A DNA stretch of 37,121 nt. It comes from Acidimicrobiaceae bacterium (GTDB taxonomy: Bacteria; Actinomycetota; Acidimicrobiia; Acidimicrobiales; Aldehydirespiratoraceae). This document shows, one piece after another, positions 27,699 through 35,381 of the stretch. Location of the stretch: positions 1 through 37,121 of the forward strand of contig VXWX01000034.1 of the NCBI GenBank assembly GCA_009835735.1. The letters are read 5' to 3'. The notes beneath the pieces were generated by a model that saw nothing but the letters and a program-made list of their open reading frames with translations, was not told where the DNA came from and searched no databases. Both the position numbers and the translations under genes were made by a program. Numbering within the stretch: the first letter of the stretch is position 1; the number at the start of each line of letters is the position of its first letter.

Positions 27699-28718
27699 TC
27701 AGATGGCCTTGATGGCGGCCATTACCGCCTGCCAGCGGTCGGGGTCGCCGCGGAAGGGGGCGTAGAACGAGATCCGGCTTATGACGTCGCCGTACCGGCG
27801 GGCGAGTTCGGGGGCGATCCCCTCTGGTGGCGCGACCACTGCGAACGTGTTGAGGATCTCGTCGTCGATGAGGGTGCCCATCTCAACCCACTGGCCCTGT
27901 TTGGACAGCGTGTTGAGCTCTACCTGGAGGTCGCCCCAGCCGTGGATCTCCAGCACCGGCCGGTAGGCGGGCGTGGAGCCGTAGAAGGCGATCTGCTGGC
28001 GGGTGGCGGCCGCGGCCCTCTCGATCTCCTCGTCAGTCTCGCCCGTCACGACGAACGACGGTCCGGCTATCTCGTAGCCGTCCATCGAGGCCCCGGCTCG
28101 TGCGCAGCCCCGCTCCAGCGCGGGCAGCGTGACCTCGCGCAGGTATTTCTCGGTGGTGAACGGGTGGCACAGGAACCCGTCGCACACCTCGCCGGCGACC
28201 TCGGTCATCAGCGGGCCCACCCCGGCCAGGAAGATCGGCGGCGGCCCGAAGTCGCCCAGGTCGCTGGCGCGGGGCGTGAACATCGGCGTCATCAGCGTGT
28301 GCCTGTAGAACTCGCCCTCGAAGCGAAGGCGTGTGCCGTGCAGCCAGGCGTCCCAGATGGCCCGGACAGCCTGCACCATCTCGCGCATGCGGGCCGCGGG
28401 CTTGCTCCATTCCATCGAGAAGCGCTTGGTGATGTGGGGTTTGATCTGGCTGCCGAGCCCGAGCACGAACCGGCCCTGCGACAGGGTCTGCAGATCCCAG
28501 CCGATGTTGGCCAGCAGCATCGGGTTGCGAGCGAACGCCACCGCGATGGCGGTGCCCAGCTCGATCTCGGTGGTCTGGGCGGCAGCCGCCGCCAGCGGCA
28601 GGAACGGGTCGTGGGGGCCCTCCGCGGTCCAGGCGCCCGAGTAGCCTGCCGCCTCCAGGTCGGCAGCTGCGGTGCCCGTCTCGGTGATCGAGCCGAGCAG
28701 CAGTGAATCGATCTTCAT
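27699..28718 (-). CDS. LLM-class (luciferase-like) F420-dependent oxidoreductase
   Basis: The 339-residue protein is a TIM-barrel luciferase-like monooxygenase-family enzyme. Family features are YSGAWTAEGPHDPFLPLAAAA near the start, ELGTAIAVAFARNPMLLA, GRFVLGLGSQIKPHI and PPIFLAGVGPLM. In Actinomycetota such enzymes usually use coenzyme F420 rather than FMN; this one resembles the group annotated as TIGR03617, by memory. The substrate is unknown. The ATG at 28718 has TACTGT 8 nt upstream. It is divergent from the M28-like gene, with start sites close enough that the promoters overlap. Confidence 0.88.
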   Translation of the reverse strand: MKIDSLLLGSITETGTAAADLEAAGYSGAWTAEGPHDPFLPLAAAAAQTTEIELGTAIAVAFARNPMLLANIGWDLQTLSQGRFVLGLGSQIKPHITKRFSMEWSKPAARMREMVQAVRAIWDAWLHGTRLRFEGEFYRHTLMTPMFTPRASDLGDFGPPPIFLAGVGPLMTEVAGEVCDGFLCHPFTTEKYLREVTLPALERGCARAGASMDGYEIAGPSFVVTGETDEEIERAAAATRQQIAFYGSTPAYRPVLEIHGWGDLQVELNTLSKQGQWVEMGTLIDDEILNTFAVVAPPEGIAPELARRYGDVISRISFYAPFRGDPDRWQAVMAAIKAI

Positions 28719-29878
28719 GGCGGGCGACAGTACTTCGGGAACGCCTAGCCTCAGCGCTCATCGCTGCACGCGCTCACTCCACCGGCGAGGATCTGTACCG
28801 GATCGTGTGCGAATACGCCGCGCTCGGGCACCACCGGTCGGGCACAGACCGCGACGTTGCCACGACGGAGTGGTTTGTTGATCTGATGAGCGACCTGGGG
28901 GAGGTCATCAGCTCGACGGTGGAGTTCGAGCGATACGACGTGGCCAGCGAACTCTCCGCCGACGAGCGTCCGATCGACCATCTGGCCCTGTACTACGAGT
29001 TCACCGGTGACGTCGATGCCTCGGACGTGGCTGTGCGACGGTTCGACCCCCTCGGGGGCGGGTTCCCCGACGTGGCCGACGAACTCATCGAGGAGACCAG
29101 GCAGGATGGATATGAGGCGCTGGTGATCTGCACCGACCACCCGGACGGCGAGCTGGTCGCCATCAACCGGGAACTGGCTGCCGGCCCTTCCGGGTTGCCG
29201 ACCGTCCTGGTGGCCGGCCGCCACTACGACACTCTGGCCTCGTCGGCCGTTCGCCTGCGGCTCCGGGCGGGGCTAGTCGCGGGTCGCACCGCCAACATCG
29301 AGGTCCGGAACAATCAGCCGGGGCGCCGGCTGGTGCTTACCACCCCGCTCAATGGCTGGTTCGGCGCGGCCGGCGAGCGAGGAACCGGCATTGCCGTGCT
29401 GCGCCATGTGGCCGAGCGGCTCACCGACCGCCCGTTGACGGTGGTCGCCACCGGGGGTCACGAGCTGGGCTACATGGGCGCGTACGCTTGGGTCGACCGG
29501 TGCGCCGAGCCGCCGGCGTGCGTTGCGCACATCGGCGCGTCGCTCGCCGTGGAGACCGCGGTCGGGAGCGGCCGCCAACTCATCGACAGCCGGATCGCCA
29601 TGACCACGCTCGGCGAATCAGCCGCCCGCGGCGTGACCGAGGCCCTCGATGATGCCGGGATCACGCTGCGCTGCGACTCGGACTTGTGGCTCGGCGAGGG
29701 TGAGGCGTGGAGCCTTCTGGGCGTCCCGGTGCTGTCGACGACGGGTGCCGGGCCGGACTTTCACACTCCATCCGATACGCCCGAGCGGGCTACGTCACCC
29801 GGCGCCCTGGCCACGGTCGCCGACGCCGTGCATCGGGCTGTGGCCGCGTTCTACGACGCCACTACGGTCTGCACTTAG
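28703..29878 (+). CDS. M28-peptidase-like protein with degenerate metal site
   Basis: The protein (391 residues from ATG 28703) has the shape of an M28 aminopeptidase with an inserted PA-like segment (about 95-200), but the zinc site is mostly lost. The HxD segment reads TTPLNGW, the bridging-Asp segment GERGTGIAV has Glu for Asp, and the Glu-Glu pair reads GGHELGYMG, so one Glu is His. The third-ligand segment HIGASLA has no Asp. The final His remains in DFHTPSDTPE. A non-catalytic or altered-metal role is inferred. The start is uncertain: ATG 28703 lies inside the divergent gene, whereas the promoter rule points to ATC 28760. There is no signal peptide. It is followed 35 bp later by the dioxygenase gene on the same strand. 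Confidence 0.72.
   Translation: MNRSSWRATVLRERLASALIAARAHSTGEDLYRIVCEYAALGHHRSGTDRDVATTEWFVDLMSDLGEVISSTVEFERYDVASELSADERPIDHLALYYEFTGDVDASDVAVRRFDPLGGGFPDVADELIEETRQDGYEALVICTDHPDGELVAINRELAAGPSGLPTVLVAGRHYDTLASSAVRLRLRAGLVAGRTANIEVRNNQPGRRLVLTTPLNGWFGAAGERGTGIAVLRHVAERLTDRPLTVVATGGHELGYMGAYAWVDRCAEPPACVAHIGASLAVETAVGSGRQLIDSRIAMTTLGESAARGVTEALDDAGITLRCDSDLWLGEGEAWSLLGVPVLSTTGAGPDFHTPSDTPERATSPGALATVADAVHRAVAAFYDATTVCT
28727..28732 (-). promoter_or_regulatory. -10 element (TACTGT) of LLM oxidoreductase gene
   Basis: TACTGT on the minus strand lies 8 nt before the ATG at 28718. Confidence 0.5.
28746..28751 (+). promoter_or_regulatory. -10-like element (TAGCCT) ahead of M28-like gene
   Basis: TAGCCT, identical to the ligA and MATE elements, lies 8 nt before an in-frame ATC at 28760 and downstream of the conventional ATG at 28703. 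This raises the question of which codon starts the gene. Confidence 0.4.
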
Positions 29879-29913
29879 GTTCATTGGCTCAAGCAGGACT
29901 CAAGGGAGTACGG

Positions 29914-30756
29914 ATGCAGGTTCGAAGAGTCGCCGGAGCCCTGGGCGCTGAGATCATGGGCGTCGACCTCCGGGATCCGGACCTCGACTTCGACGCCGTC
30001 TATGAGGCCTTCCTCGAGCACGAGGTCATCTTCTTCCGCGGTGCGCATCTCACCGAGGAAGAGCACCTCGCCCTCGGTCGCCGCTTCGGCACGCCCAGCA
30101 TCTACCCGGTCGCTCGGGTCATGGGCGCGACCGAGCCCACGATGACCGTCATCAAGGACGGCCCCAACAGCCCCAATGCCGCTGACCGCTGGCACACCGA
30201 CGTCACCTGGATCGCCACTCCGCCCAAGGCCGCACTGCTACACATGGATCTTGCCGCGGAGTACGGCGGCGACACGCTGTGGGCGTCGGCGACCCGCGCC
30301 TACGAGACGTTGAGCCCGGCGGTGCAGGAGTTCTTCGCTTCGCTGACGGTTGTGCACTCCAACCAGGGGTACCTGGAGCGGGTGGCCGAGAAGGCCGGCG
30401 AGCGCGCCGAGGCGATCACCGAGGCCATCAGGCGCGACTACGGTCCTGTCGAGCATCCGCTGGTGCGCACCCATCCGGAGACGGGCAAGCGGGCCCTGCT
30501 GTACGCCGAGGGGTTCGTCTCTCATGTGGCGGGCGTGAGCCGGGCCGAGAGCGACATGGTCTTTAACTTCCTGCGCGAGCACGTGGCCGAGCCGTCATTG
30601 CACTGCCGCTGGCAGTGGCAGAACGGCGATCTGGCCATCTGGGACGAGCGCTCCACGCTGCACCGCTCCGCCGCCGACCACTTCCCCCAGCGCCGCATCA
30701 TCCGCCGCCTCGAGATCGACGGCGACCGCCCCTACTTCGACCCCAACGGCGCTTAG
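29914..30756 (+). CDS. TauD/TfdA-family Fe(II)/2-oxoglutarate dioxygenase
   Basis: The 280-residue enzyme has the iron-binding H94-x-D96 in DRWHTDVTW, the distal His near 250 in STLHRSAAD and a 2-oxoglutarate-binding Arg in the following RRIIRR strand. The N-terminal GALGAEIMGVDL and FFRGAHLTEEEHLALGRRFG match the TauD fold. Members release sulfite from taurine, hydroxylate herbicide acids, or cleave alkyl sulfates; the substrate here is open. GGGAG precedes the ATG at 29914 by about 6 nt. It probably forms a transcription unit with the M28-like gene just upstream, and lies near choline-sulfatase. Confidence 0.9.
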   Translation: MQVRRVAGALGAEIMGVDLRDPDLDFDAVYEAFLEHEVIFFRGAHLTEEEHLALGRRFGTPSIYPVARVMGATEPTMTVIKDGPNSPNAADRWHTDVTWIATPPKAALLHMDLAAEYGGDTLWASATRAYETLSPAVQEFFASLTVVHSNQGYLERVAEKAGERAEAITEAIRRDYGPVEHPLVRTHPETGKRALLYAEGFVSHVAGVSRAESDMVFNFLREHVAEPSLHCRWQWQNGDLAIWDERSTLHRSAADHFPQRRIIRRLEIDGDRPYFDPNGA

Positions 30757-30792
30757 TTCTTCGCCCTTCGACTCCCTGCCCGCGCCGGATCG

Positions 30793-31320
30793 TCAGCCGG
30801 GCTCGTCGTCGCCCGTGCCTGATGCGTCAGGGCCGCTCGGGCCGGTGAGCCGGCCCGCCAAGGCATCGTCCACCGCGGTGGTGGCGTTGAGATGGGCGAT
30901 CAGCGCGGTCAGCTTCCGGTCGATCTCCGCGACCGCCGCTTCGAGCTTGTCGAATCGGGCATCCACCATGTCGAACCTGGCATCCACCCTGCGCTCGAAC
31001 TCGATGAACCTGGCCTCGAGTCGGTCGACCCTGACCTCAAGTCGGTCGACCTTGGCCTCGAGTCGGCCGATGCGGAGGTTGATGTCGTCGATGCGGATGT
31101 GGGGGCTGGCGATGGCGGCTGCGAGCAGCGCGACGATCAAGAGGCCGAAGAAGCTCAGCAGCGGATTCTCCGCAACCTGAGCCCGCAGGCTGGGCCTGAC
31201 CACGGTCGCCGCGCCGGCCCGCGCTTGCGCCTGCTCGGTCGATGCCTCGGGTGCGGTGTCAGACGGGTTGACCATGGGAGATGCCACTTCGGTGGCAGGT
31301 ATCGGAGTGGATGTCGTCAT
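30793..31320 (-). CDS. Membrane-anchored coiled-coil protein, function unknown
   Basis: The 175-residue protein has a disordered Thr/Pro/Ala-rich N-terminus (1-47), one TM helix (about 52-72, LLSFFGLLIVALLAAAIA) and a long seven-residue-periodic coiled coil (about 76-145) with repeats such as RLEAKVD, RLEVRVD, RLEARF. At DNA level these are near-identical 21-bp units between about 31010 and 31080. A short acidic tail ends the protein. The frame has an upstream stop, and GAGG lies 5 nt before the ATG at 31320. Unlike its neighbours it has a leader of about 90 nt behind a near-consensus promoter. I do not recognise a specific family; a scaffold or oligomeric membrane anchor is the most that can be inferred. 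Confidence 0.75.
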   Translation of the reverse strand: MTTSTPIPATEVASPMVNPSDTAPEASTEQAQARAGAATVVRPSLRAQVAENPLLSFFGLLIVALLAAAIASPHIRIDDINLRIGRLEAKVDRLEVRVDRLEARFIEFERRVDARFDMVDARFDKLEAAVAEIDRKLTALIAHLNATTAVDDALAGRLTGPSGPDASGTGDDEPG

Positions 31321-31530
31321 CGGAGCCTCGTCTCAGGGCCAGCGGCGGTGCAGGCAAACAGTGCGGCTGGAAGGATCGGCTGCCGACCAAGCCCGGCAAC
31401 AAGGCTCGACCGAAGATTATACGACAATAAATGTCATGTCAATACCATACACTTTCTCCCAGCATCATCACGACCAGGGCTGTCACACCCCGGCCGAATC
31501 TGAGTCCCAGCCTCCGCTGCGAGCCCGGGA
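31321..31530. other. Intergenic stretch between SnoaL-like and coiled-coil genes
   Basis: This 210-bp gap holds the coiled-coil gene's promoter and its approximately 90-nt leader. I see no open frame worth calling and no clear terminator. Confidence 0.5.
31416..31442 (-). promoter_or_regulatory. Near-consensus sigma70-type promoter with internal inverted repeat
   Basis: On the minus strand TTGACA (31442-31437) and TATAAT (31421-31416) are separated by 15 bp, shorter than the ideal 17. The spacer contains TGACA-TTTAT-TGTCG, an imperfect palindrome that could be an operator. The whole stretch is strikingly AT-rich for this genome and drives the coiled-coil gene. Confidence 0.6.
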
Positions 31531-32013
31531 CTAGTCGATCGGGTTTCCGTCGATCTCCACGCGCTGGCGGCGCAGCACCATGCGGGTGATCCGCCAGCGT
31601 CCGTCGATGCGCTCGTACTCCTCCTCGTACCAGCCTGCGCCCCAGACTGTTCGGACCGGGCTCCCCTCGGGGAACCAGAGGCGGTCCTCCATCGCCCACA
31701 CGCCCGTAGCGCTTTCGGGGCCGGTCATCTCGATCTCCTCGTTGTGGCCGTGATGCACGGTGACCGCACCGTGCAGAATCTTCGACACCGATTCGACGAA
31801 GCTGTCGCGACTGCTGTAGACGCCTCGACCCGAGCTGTTCACGGTGCTGCTCGAGACATCGATCCGCGCATCCGGGGAGAACACCTCGCTGACGCCCTGC
31901 CAGTCCTGCTGGTCGAGCATGCGGAAGTAGCGCGCCTTGAGCTTGCGGATCTCCTCGATGGCTTCCATGGACCAGCCGTCGTCTGGCGGGACACGGTCAG
32001 CCTGCGTGCTCAC
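31531..32013 (-). CDS. SnoaL/NTF2-like domain protein
   Basis: The 160-residue protein has the NTF2-like cone fold pattern: helix IEEIRKLKARYFRMLDQQDW, then EVFSPDARIDVSS, a helix with FVESVSKILHG, and strands TVHHGHNEEIEM, VWAMEDRLWF and ERIDGRWRITRMVLRRQRVE. This matches the nuclear transport factor 2 family group called SnoaL_4, which contains small dehydratases, isomerases and non-enzymatic members; the function is not predictable. The start is GTG at 32013 because TACGGT lies 6 nt upstream. A longer frame to 32133 would overlap the divergent dienelactone hydrolase gene. Confidence 0.82.
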   Translation of the reverse strand: MSTQADRVPPDDGWSMEAIEEIRKLKARYFRMLDQQDWQGVSEVFSPDARIDVSSSTVNSSGRGVYSSRDSFVESVSKILHGAVTVHHGHNEEIEMTGPESATGVWAMEDRLWFPEGSPVRTVWGAGWYEEEYERIDGRWRITRMVLRRQRVEIDGNPID

Positions 32014-32019
32014 GGCCAC

Positions 32020-32025
32020 ACCGTA
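32020..32025 (-). promoter_or_regulatory. -10 element (TACGGT) of SnoaL-like gene
   Basis: TACGGT on the minus strand lies 6 nt before GTG 32013 and supports this start over longer frames. Confidence 0.5.
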
Positions 32026-32104
32026 CCCCGCCCGCCGCGCACGCCCGGCGGGTCTGGCAGGATTGCGGTCCGCGAGATCGCAACGAACCAAGGAGATGCA
32101 ACCG

Positions 32105-32794
32105 ATGGGTGAGATGGTGGAGTTCGCCGCCAACGGATCAACGGCTCGTGGCTATGTGGCCGCGGCAGGAAGGTCGGGCCCTGGTGTGATCGTGCTGCAG
32201 GAGTGGTGGGGTCTCGTTCCCCAGATCAAAGGTGTGTGCGACCTGCTCGCCGACGAGGGCTTCACTGCTCTGGCTCCCGACCTGTACCACGGCGAGATGG
32301 CCACCCACACCGAGATGGATAAGGCCGGAGAACTGATGACCAGCTTGCCGCCGGAGCGGGCCGCCCGGGACATGTCCGCCGCCATCGACTACCTGCTGGG
32401 CCACGACGCCTGCTCCTCGTCCACCGTCGGGGTCACCGGCTTCTGCATGGGCGGGCTGCTCACCCTTCGCATCGCCGCGATCGCCGGCGACCGGGTGTCG
32501 GCCGCGGCCCCGTTCTACGGCGCGCCCCTCGGCGACGACTCGCTCGACTGGAGCAACCTCAGCGCCAAGGTCGAGGGCCACTTCGCGGCCAGCGATGACT
32601 TCTTCCCGCCGGACGCCTGCGAGGCGCTCGCGCAGCAGCTACGGGACATGGGCAAGGACGTTGTCTTCCACACCTACGAGGGCACGGGCCACGGGTTCGG
32701 CAACTGGGAGGACCCCCTCGGCACCTACAACGAGCAAGCCTGGAGCACCGCCTGGTCGCGCGCGCTCAGTCTGCTGCGCGCCAACGTGACGTGA
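32105..32794 (+). CDS. Dienelactone hydrolase family protein
   Basis: The 229-residue alpha/beta hydrolase has the DLH triad: a Cys nucleophile in GVTGFCMGG, Asp in ASDDFFPPD and His in GTGHGFGN. VLQEWWGL carries the Glu that holds the Cys in its resting form. DLH proper opens dienelactones in chlorocatechol degradation, but most homologues have other ester or lactone substrates. AAGGAG lies 9 nt before the ATG at 32105; an ATG at 32096 directly abuts that Shine-Dalgarno and is less likely. No other aromatic-degradation gene is nearby. Confidence 0.92.
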   Translation: MGEMVEFAANGSTARGYVAAAGRSGPGVIVLQEWWGLVPQIKGVCDLLADEGFTALAPDLYHGEMATHTEMDKAGELMTSLPPERAARDMSAAIDYLLGHDACSSSTVGVTGFCMGGLLTLRIAAIAGDRVSAAAPFYGAPLGDDSLDWSNLSAKVEGHFAASDDFFPPDACEALAQQLRDMGKDVVFHTYEGTGHGFGNWEDPLGTYNEQAWSTAWSRALSLLRANVT

Positions 32795-32815
32795 GCAGGG
32801 TGTGCGGGCCCTAGT

Positions 32816-32875
32816 TCAGGCCTAAGTCGCCCTCGGGCCCAAGACGTCAGGCCTAGTAGGCCTCGGGCACGAACG
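32816..32875. repeat. 31-bp tandem duplication at the 3' end of ppk2
   Basis: Copy A (32816-32846) and copy B (32847-32875) both begin TCAGGCCTA and share the CCTCGGGC core and ACG end, differing by a few substitutions and a 2-nt indel. Copy B contains the last codons and TAG stop of ppk2; copy A repeats them downstream of the gene, including a second CTA. Confidence 0.65.
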
Positions 32876-33689
32876 TCTGGTCCGAGATCGGCGGCCTCAC
32901 GTAGCCCACCCCGGACTGGCGATCAGGCAGTTCCACGTCCTCCCACGCCACGGTCTCGTACGGGATCATTGACAGCAGATGCGTGATGCAGTTGAGGCGG
33001 GCCCTCTTCTTGGAGTCGGCGTCGACCACGTACCACGGGGCCTGCTTGATGTCGGTGTGGGCGAACAGGGTGTCCTTGGCCTTGGAGAAGTCCACCCACC
33101 GGGCCCTGCCCTGAACGTCCATGGGCGACAGCTTCCAGCGCTTCAGCGGGTCCGCGATCCGGCTCTGGAACCGCCGCTCCTGCTCGGCGTCGCTCACCGA
33201 GAACCAGTACTTGATCAGGATGATCCCCGACCGCACCAGCATCCGCTCGAACTCCGGGCATGACCGGAGGAACTCCTTGTACTCCTCCTCGGTGCAGAAC
33301 CCCATCACCGGCTCGACGAGACCACGGTTGTACCAGCTGCGATCGAACAGGACCATCTCACCCGCCGCGGGCAGCTCGGCCACGTAGCGCTGGAACCACC
33401 ACTGGGTCTTCTCGCGGTCGCTGGGCGTGCCCAGGGCAACGACCCGCACCACCCGGGGGTTCAGCCGCTCGGTGATCCGCTTGATGACACCGCCCTTTCC
33501 GGCCGCGTCGCGGCCCTCGAAGATGACCACCACCTTCAGTCCCCTGTGACGGATCCAGCGCTGGAGCCGCACCAGTTCCTCCTGGAGGCTGCTCAGCTCC
33601 CGCTCGTAGTCCCTGTTCTTGATCTTCTTGCGCTTGGCGGGAGCCTCGTCGCCCGACCGTGTGTCATCGAGGGTCACATCAACGCTCAT
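32853..33689 (-). CDS. ppk2: Polyphosphate kinase 2 (PPK2 family)
   Basis: The 278-residue enzyme transfers phosphate between polyphosphate and nucleotides. It has the Walker A loop EGRDAAGKGGVIKRI, Walker B-like MVLFDRSWYNRGLVEPVMG and the lid segment RRFQSRIADPLKRWKLSPMD. The short one-domain length and these motifs fit the PPK2 class commonly annotated as polyphosphate kinase 2; whether it prefers GDP, ADP or AMP is not decided by sequence here. The ATG at 33689 has TATTGT 7 nt upstream, overlapping a tandem CAATAGTGC repeat. It is divergent from the acyl-CoA mutase operon and its 3' end is duplicated. Confidence 0.93.
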   Translation of the reverse strand: MSVDVTLDDTRSGDEAPAKRKKIKNRDYERELSSLQEELVRLQRWIRHRGLKVVVIFEGRDAAGKGGVIKRITERLNPRVVRVVALGTPSDREKTQWWFQRYVAELPAAGEMVLFDRSWYNRGLVEPVMGFCTEEEYKEFLRSCPEFERMLVRSGIILIKYWFSVSDAEQERRFQSRIADPLKRWKLSPMDVQGRARWVDFSKAKDTLFAHTDIKQAPWYVVDADSKKRARLNCITHLLSMIPYETVAWEDVELPDRQSGVGYVRPPISDQTFVPEAY

Positions 33690-33696
33690 GAACCGG

Positions 33697-33702
33697 ACAA
33701 TA
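33697..33702 (-). promoter_or_regulatory. -10 element (TATTGT) of ppk2
   Basis: TATTGT on the minus strand lies 7 nt before the ATG at 33689 and overlaps the first CAATAGTGC repeat. Confidence 0.5.
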
Positions 33703-33715
33703 GTGCCAATAGTGC
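33698..33715. repeat. Tandem CAATAGTGC repeat in divergent promoter region
   Basis: CAATAGTGC occurs twice with no gap (33698-33706, 33707-33715). A related AGTGC follows at 33735-33739 and GCACACT at 33721-33727. The repeats overlap the ppk2 promoter and may bind a regulator acting on ppk2 and the mutase operon. Confidence 0.55.
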
Positions 33716-33747
33716 AGACCGCACACTGCGAACTAGTGCGAAGGCTG

Positions 33748-33753
33748 CACAAT
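33748..33753 (+). promoter_or_regulatory. Possible -10 element (CACAAT) of mutase operon
   Basis: CACAAT lies 6 nt before the GTG at 33760. The intervening GGAGGT also looks like a Shine-Dalgarno but abuts the start codon, so a leaderless start is favoured. Confidence 0.4.
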
Positions 33754-33759
33754 GGAGGT

Positions 33760-35367
33760 GTGGAACCGCAGCCGGCTGAAGACTCCCGCTCGTTCACCAC
33801 CATGTCGGGGGTGCCCGTCGATCCCGTGTACGGCGACGGGCCCTTGCCCGGCGAGTTCCCCTACACGCGGGGGATCTACCCGGAGATGTATCGCAGCCGG
33901 TTGTGGACGATGCGCATGTTCGCGGGGTTCGGCACTGCGGTGGACACCAACGGCCGGTTCAAGGAGATCCTGCGCCACGGCGGCACCGGTCTGTCCACCG
34001 CCTTCGACATGCCCACGCTGATGGGGCGCGACTCCGACGACGAGGTGTGGTCCGCCGGTGAGGTCGGCCGGGCCGGTGTGGCCATCGACACCCTCGCTGA
34101 CATGGAAGACCTGTTCGCGGATATTGATCTGGGTTCGGTGTCGACCTCGATGACCATCAACGGTCCCGCCATCGTGGCTCTAGCCCAGTACATCGCGGTC
34201 GCCGACAAGACCGGGGTGGACCGGGCCGCGCTGTCGGGCACGATCCAGAACGACATCCTCAAGGAGTACCAGGCCCAGAAGGAGTACATCTTCCCGCCGA
34301 GGCCGTCGATGCGCATCGTCACCGACATGATGCGCTTCACCACCGCGGAGATGCCCCGGTGGCATCCGGTGTCGATCTCCGGCTACCACATCCGGGAGGC
34401 CGGCTCCACCGCCGCGCAGGAACTCGGGTTCACGTTGGCCAACGGCTTCGCCTACGTGGAGGCGGCCCAGGCGGCCGGCCTCGACGTGGACGACTTCGCG
34501 GCCAGGCTCAGCTTCTTCTTCAACAGCCACAGCGACTTCTTCGAGGAGATCGGCAAGTACCGCGCCGCCCGGCGCATCTGGGCCACCTGGATGAGGCAGC
34601 GCTACGGCGCGGCCTCAGAGCGCAGCTTGATGTGCCGGTTCCACACCCAGACCGCGGGCGTGTCGCTCACCGCCCAGCAGCCCGAGATCAACATCGCCCG
34701 CGTGGCGTTGCAGGCGCTGGCCGGCGCGCTGGGCGGCACCCAGTCACTGCACACCGACGCCTACGACGAGGCGCTGGCGCTACCGACCGAGAAGGCAGCT
34801 CGCATCGCTCTGCGAACCCAGCAGATCGTGGCCCATGAGACCGGGGTGGCCAACGTCGCCGACCCGCTGGGCGGTTCGGCCTACGTGGAGTGGATGACCG
34901 ACGAGATGGAGCGTCGCGCCACTGAGATCTTCGACCACCTGTTGGATCTGGGGGGCGGCTCCATCCTCGAGGGCGTCTACGAAGGCATCGACAACGGCTA
35001 CTTCGTGGGCCAGATCGCCGACTCCGCCTACCGGTTCGAGCGCGAGGTCAACGACGGCACCCGCATCATCGTCGGCGTCAACGCGTTCACCGAAGGCGAG
35101 GACGGCGATCAGGACGGCGCCAACCTGCTGCGCATCGAGCAGGACACTGAGGACTTCCAGCTCAAGCGCCTCGCGGCGGTCAAACAAGGCCGCGACGACG
35201 AAGCCGTGAACCGCTCACTCGAAGCCGTGCGGCACGCGGCGGAAGATCCCGGTGCCAACCTTATGCCGCCCATCATCGAGGCAGTGAGCGGCTACGCCAC
35301 CGAGGGCGAGATCTGCGACGCGCTCGCCTCGGTGTTCGGCCGGTACGTCGAGCAGGCCATCGTCTAG
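33760..35367 (+). CDS. B12-dependent acyl-CoA mutase large subunit, isobutyryl-CoA-mutase-like
   Basis: The 535-residue protein is the catalytic TIM-barrel subunit of the methylmalonyl-CoA mutase family: [20 protein letters not shown], then [33 protein letters not shown] and the [17 protein letters not shown] segment. The substrate pocket has Phe54 (MRMFAGFG) and Gln173 (YQAQKEY). Methylmalonyl-CoA mutase has Tyr and Arg at these positions, isobutyryl-CoA mutase Phe and Gln, and 2-hydroxyisobutyryl-CoA mutase Ile and Gln, by memory of published work. An isobutyryl-CoA/butyryl-CoA-type substrate without a free carboxylate is therefore inferred. The GTG at 33760 keeps the conserved SFTTMSG segment. 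The B12-binding subunit is encoded separately 14 bp downstream. Confidence 0.9.
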   Translation: MEPQPAEDSRSFTTMSGVPVDPVYGDGPLPGEFPYTRGIYPEMYRSRLWTMRMFAGFGTAVDTNGRFKEILRHGGTGLSTAFDMPTLMGRDSDDEVWSAGEVGRAGVAIDTLADMEDLFADIDLGSVSTSMTINGPAIVALAQYIAVADKTGVDRAALSGTIQNDILKEYQAQKEYIFPPRPSMRIVTDMMRFTTAEMPRWHPVSISGYHIREAGSTAAQELGFTLANGFAYVEAAQAAGLDVDDFAARLSFFFNSHSDFFEEIGKYRAARRIWATWMRQRYGAASERSLMCRFHTQTAGVSLTAQQPEINIARVALQALAGALGGTQSLHTDAYDEALALPTEKAARIALRTQQIVAHETGVANVADPLGGSAYVEWMTDEMERRATEIFDHLLDLGGGSILEGVYEGIDNGYFVGQIADSAYRFEREVNDGTRIIVGVNAFTEGEDGDQDGANLLRIEQDTEDFQLKRLAAVKQGRDDEAVNRSLEAVRHAAEDPGANLMPPIIEAVSGYATEGEICDALASVFGRYVEQAIV

Positions 35368-35381
35368 CAGGTGCTGTTGAC

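Noticed and set aside
31010..31080. Possible CRISPR or satellite array from 21-bp repeats
   Set aside because: The repeats are in frame, lack spacers and encode coiled-coil heptads.
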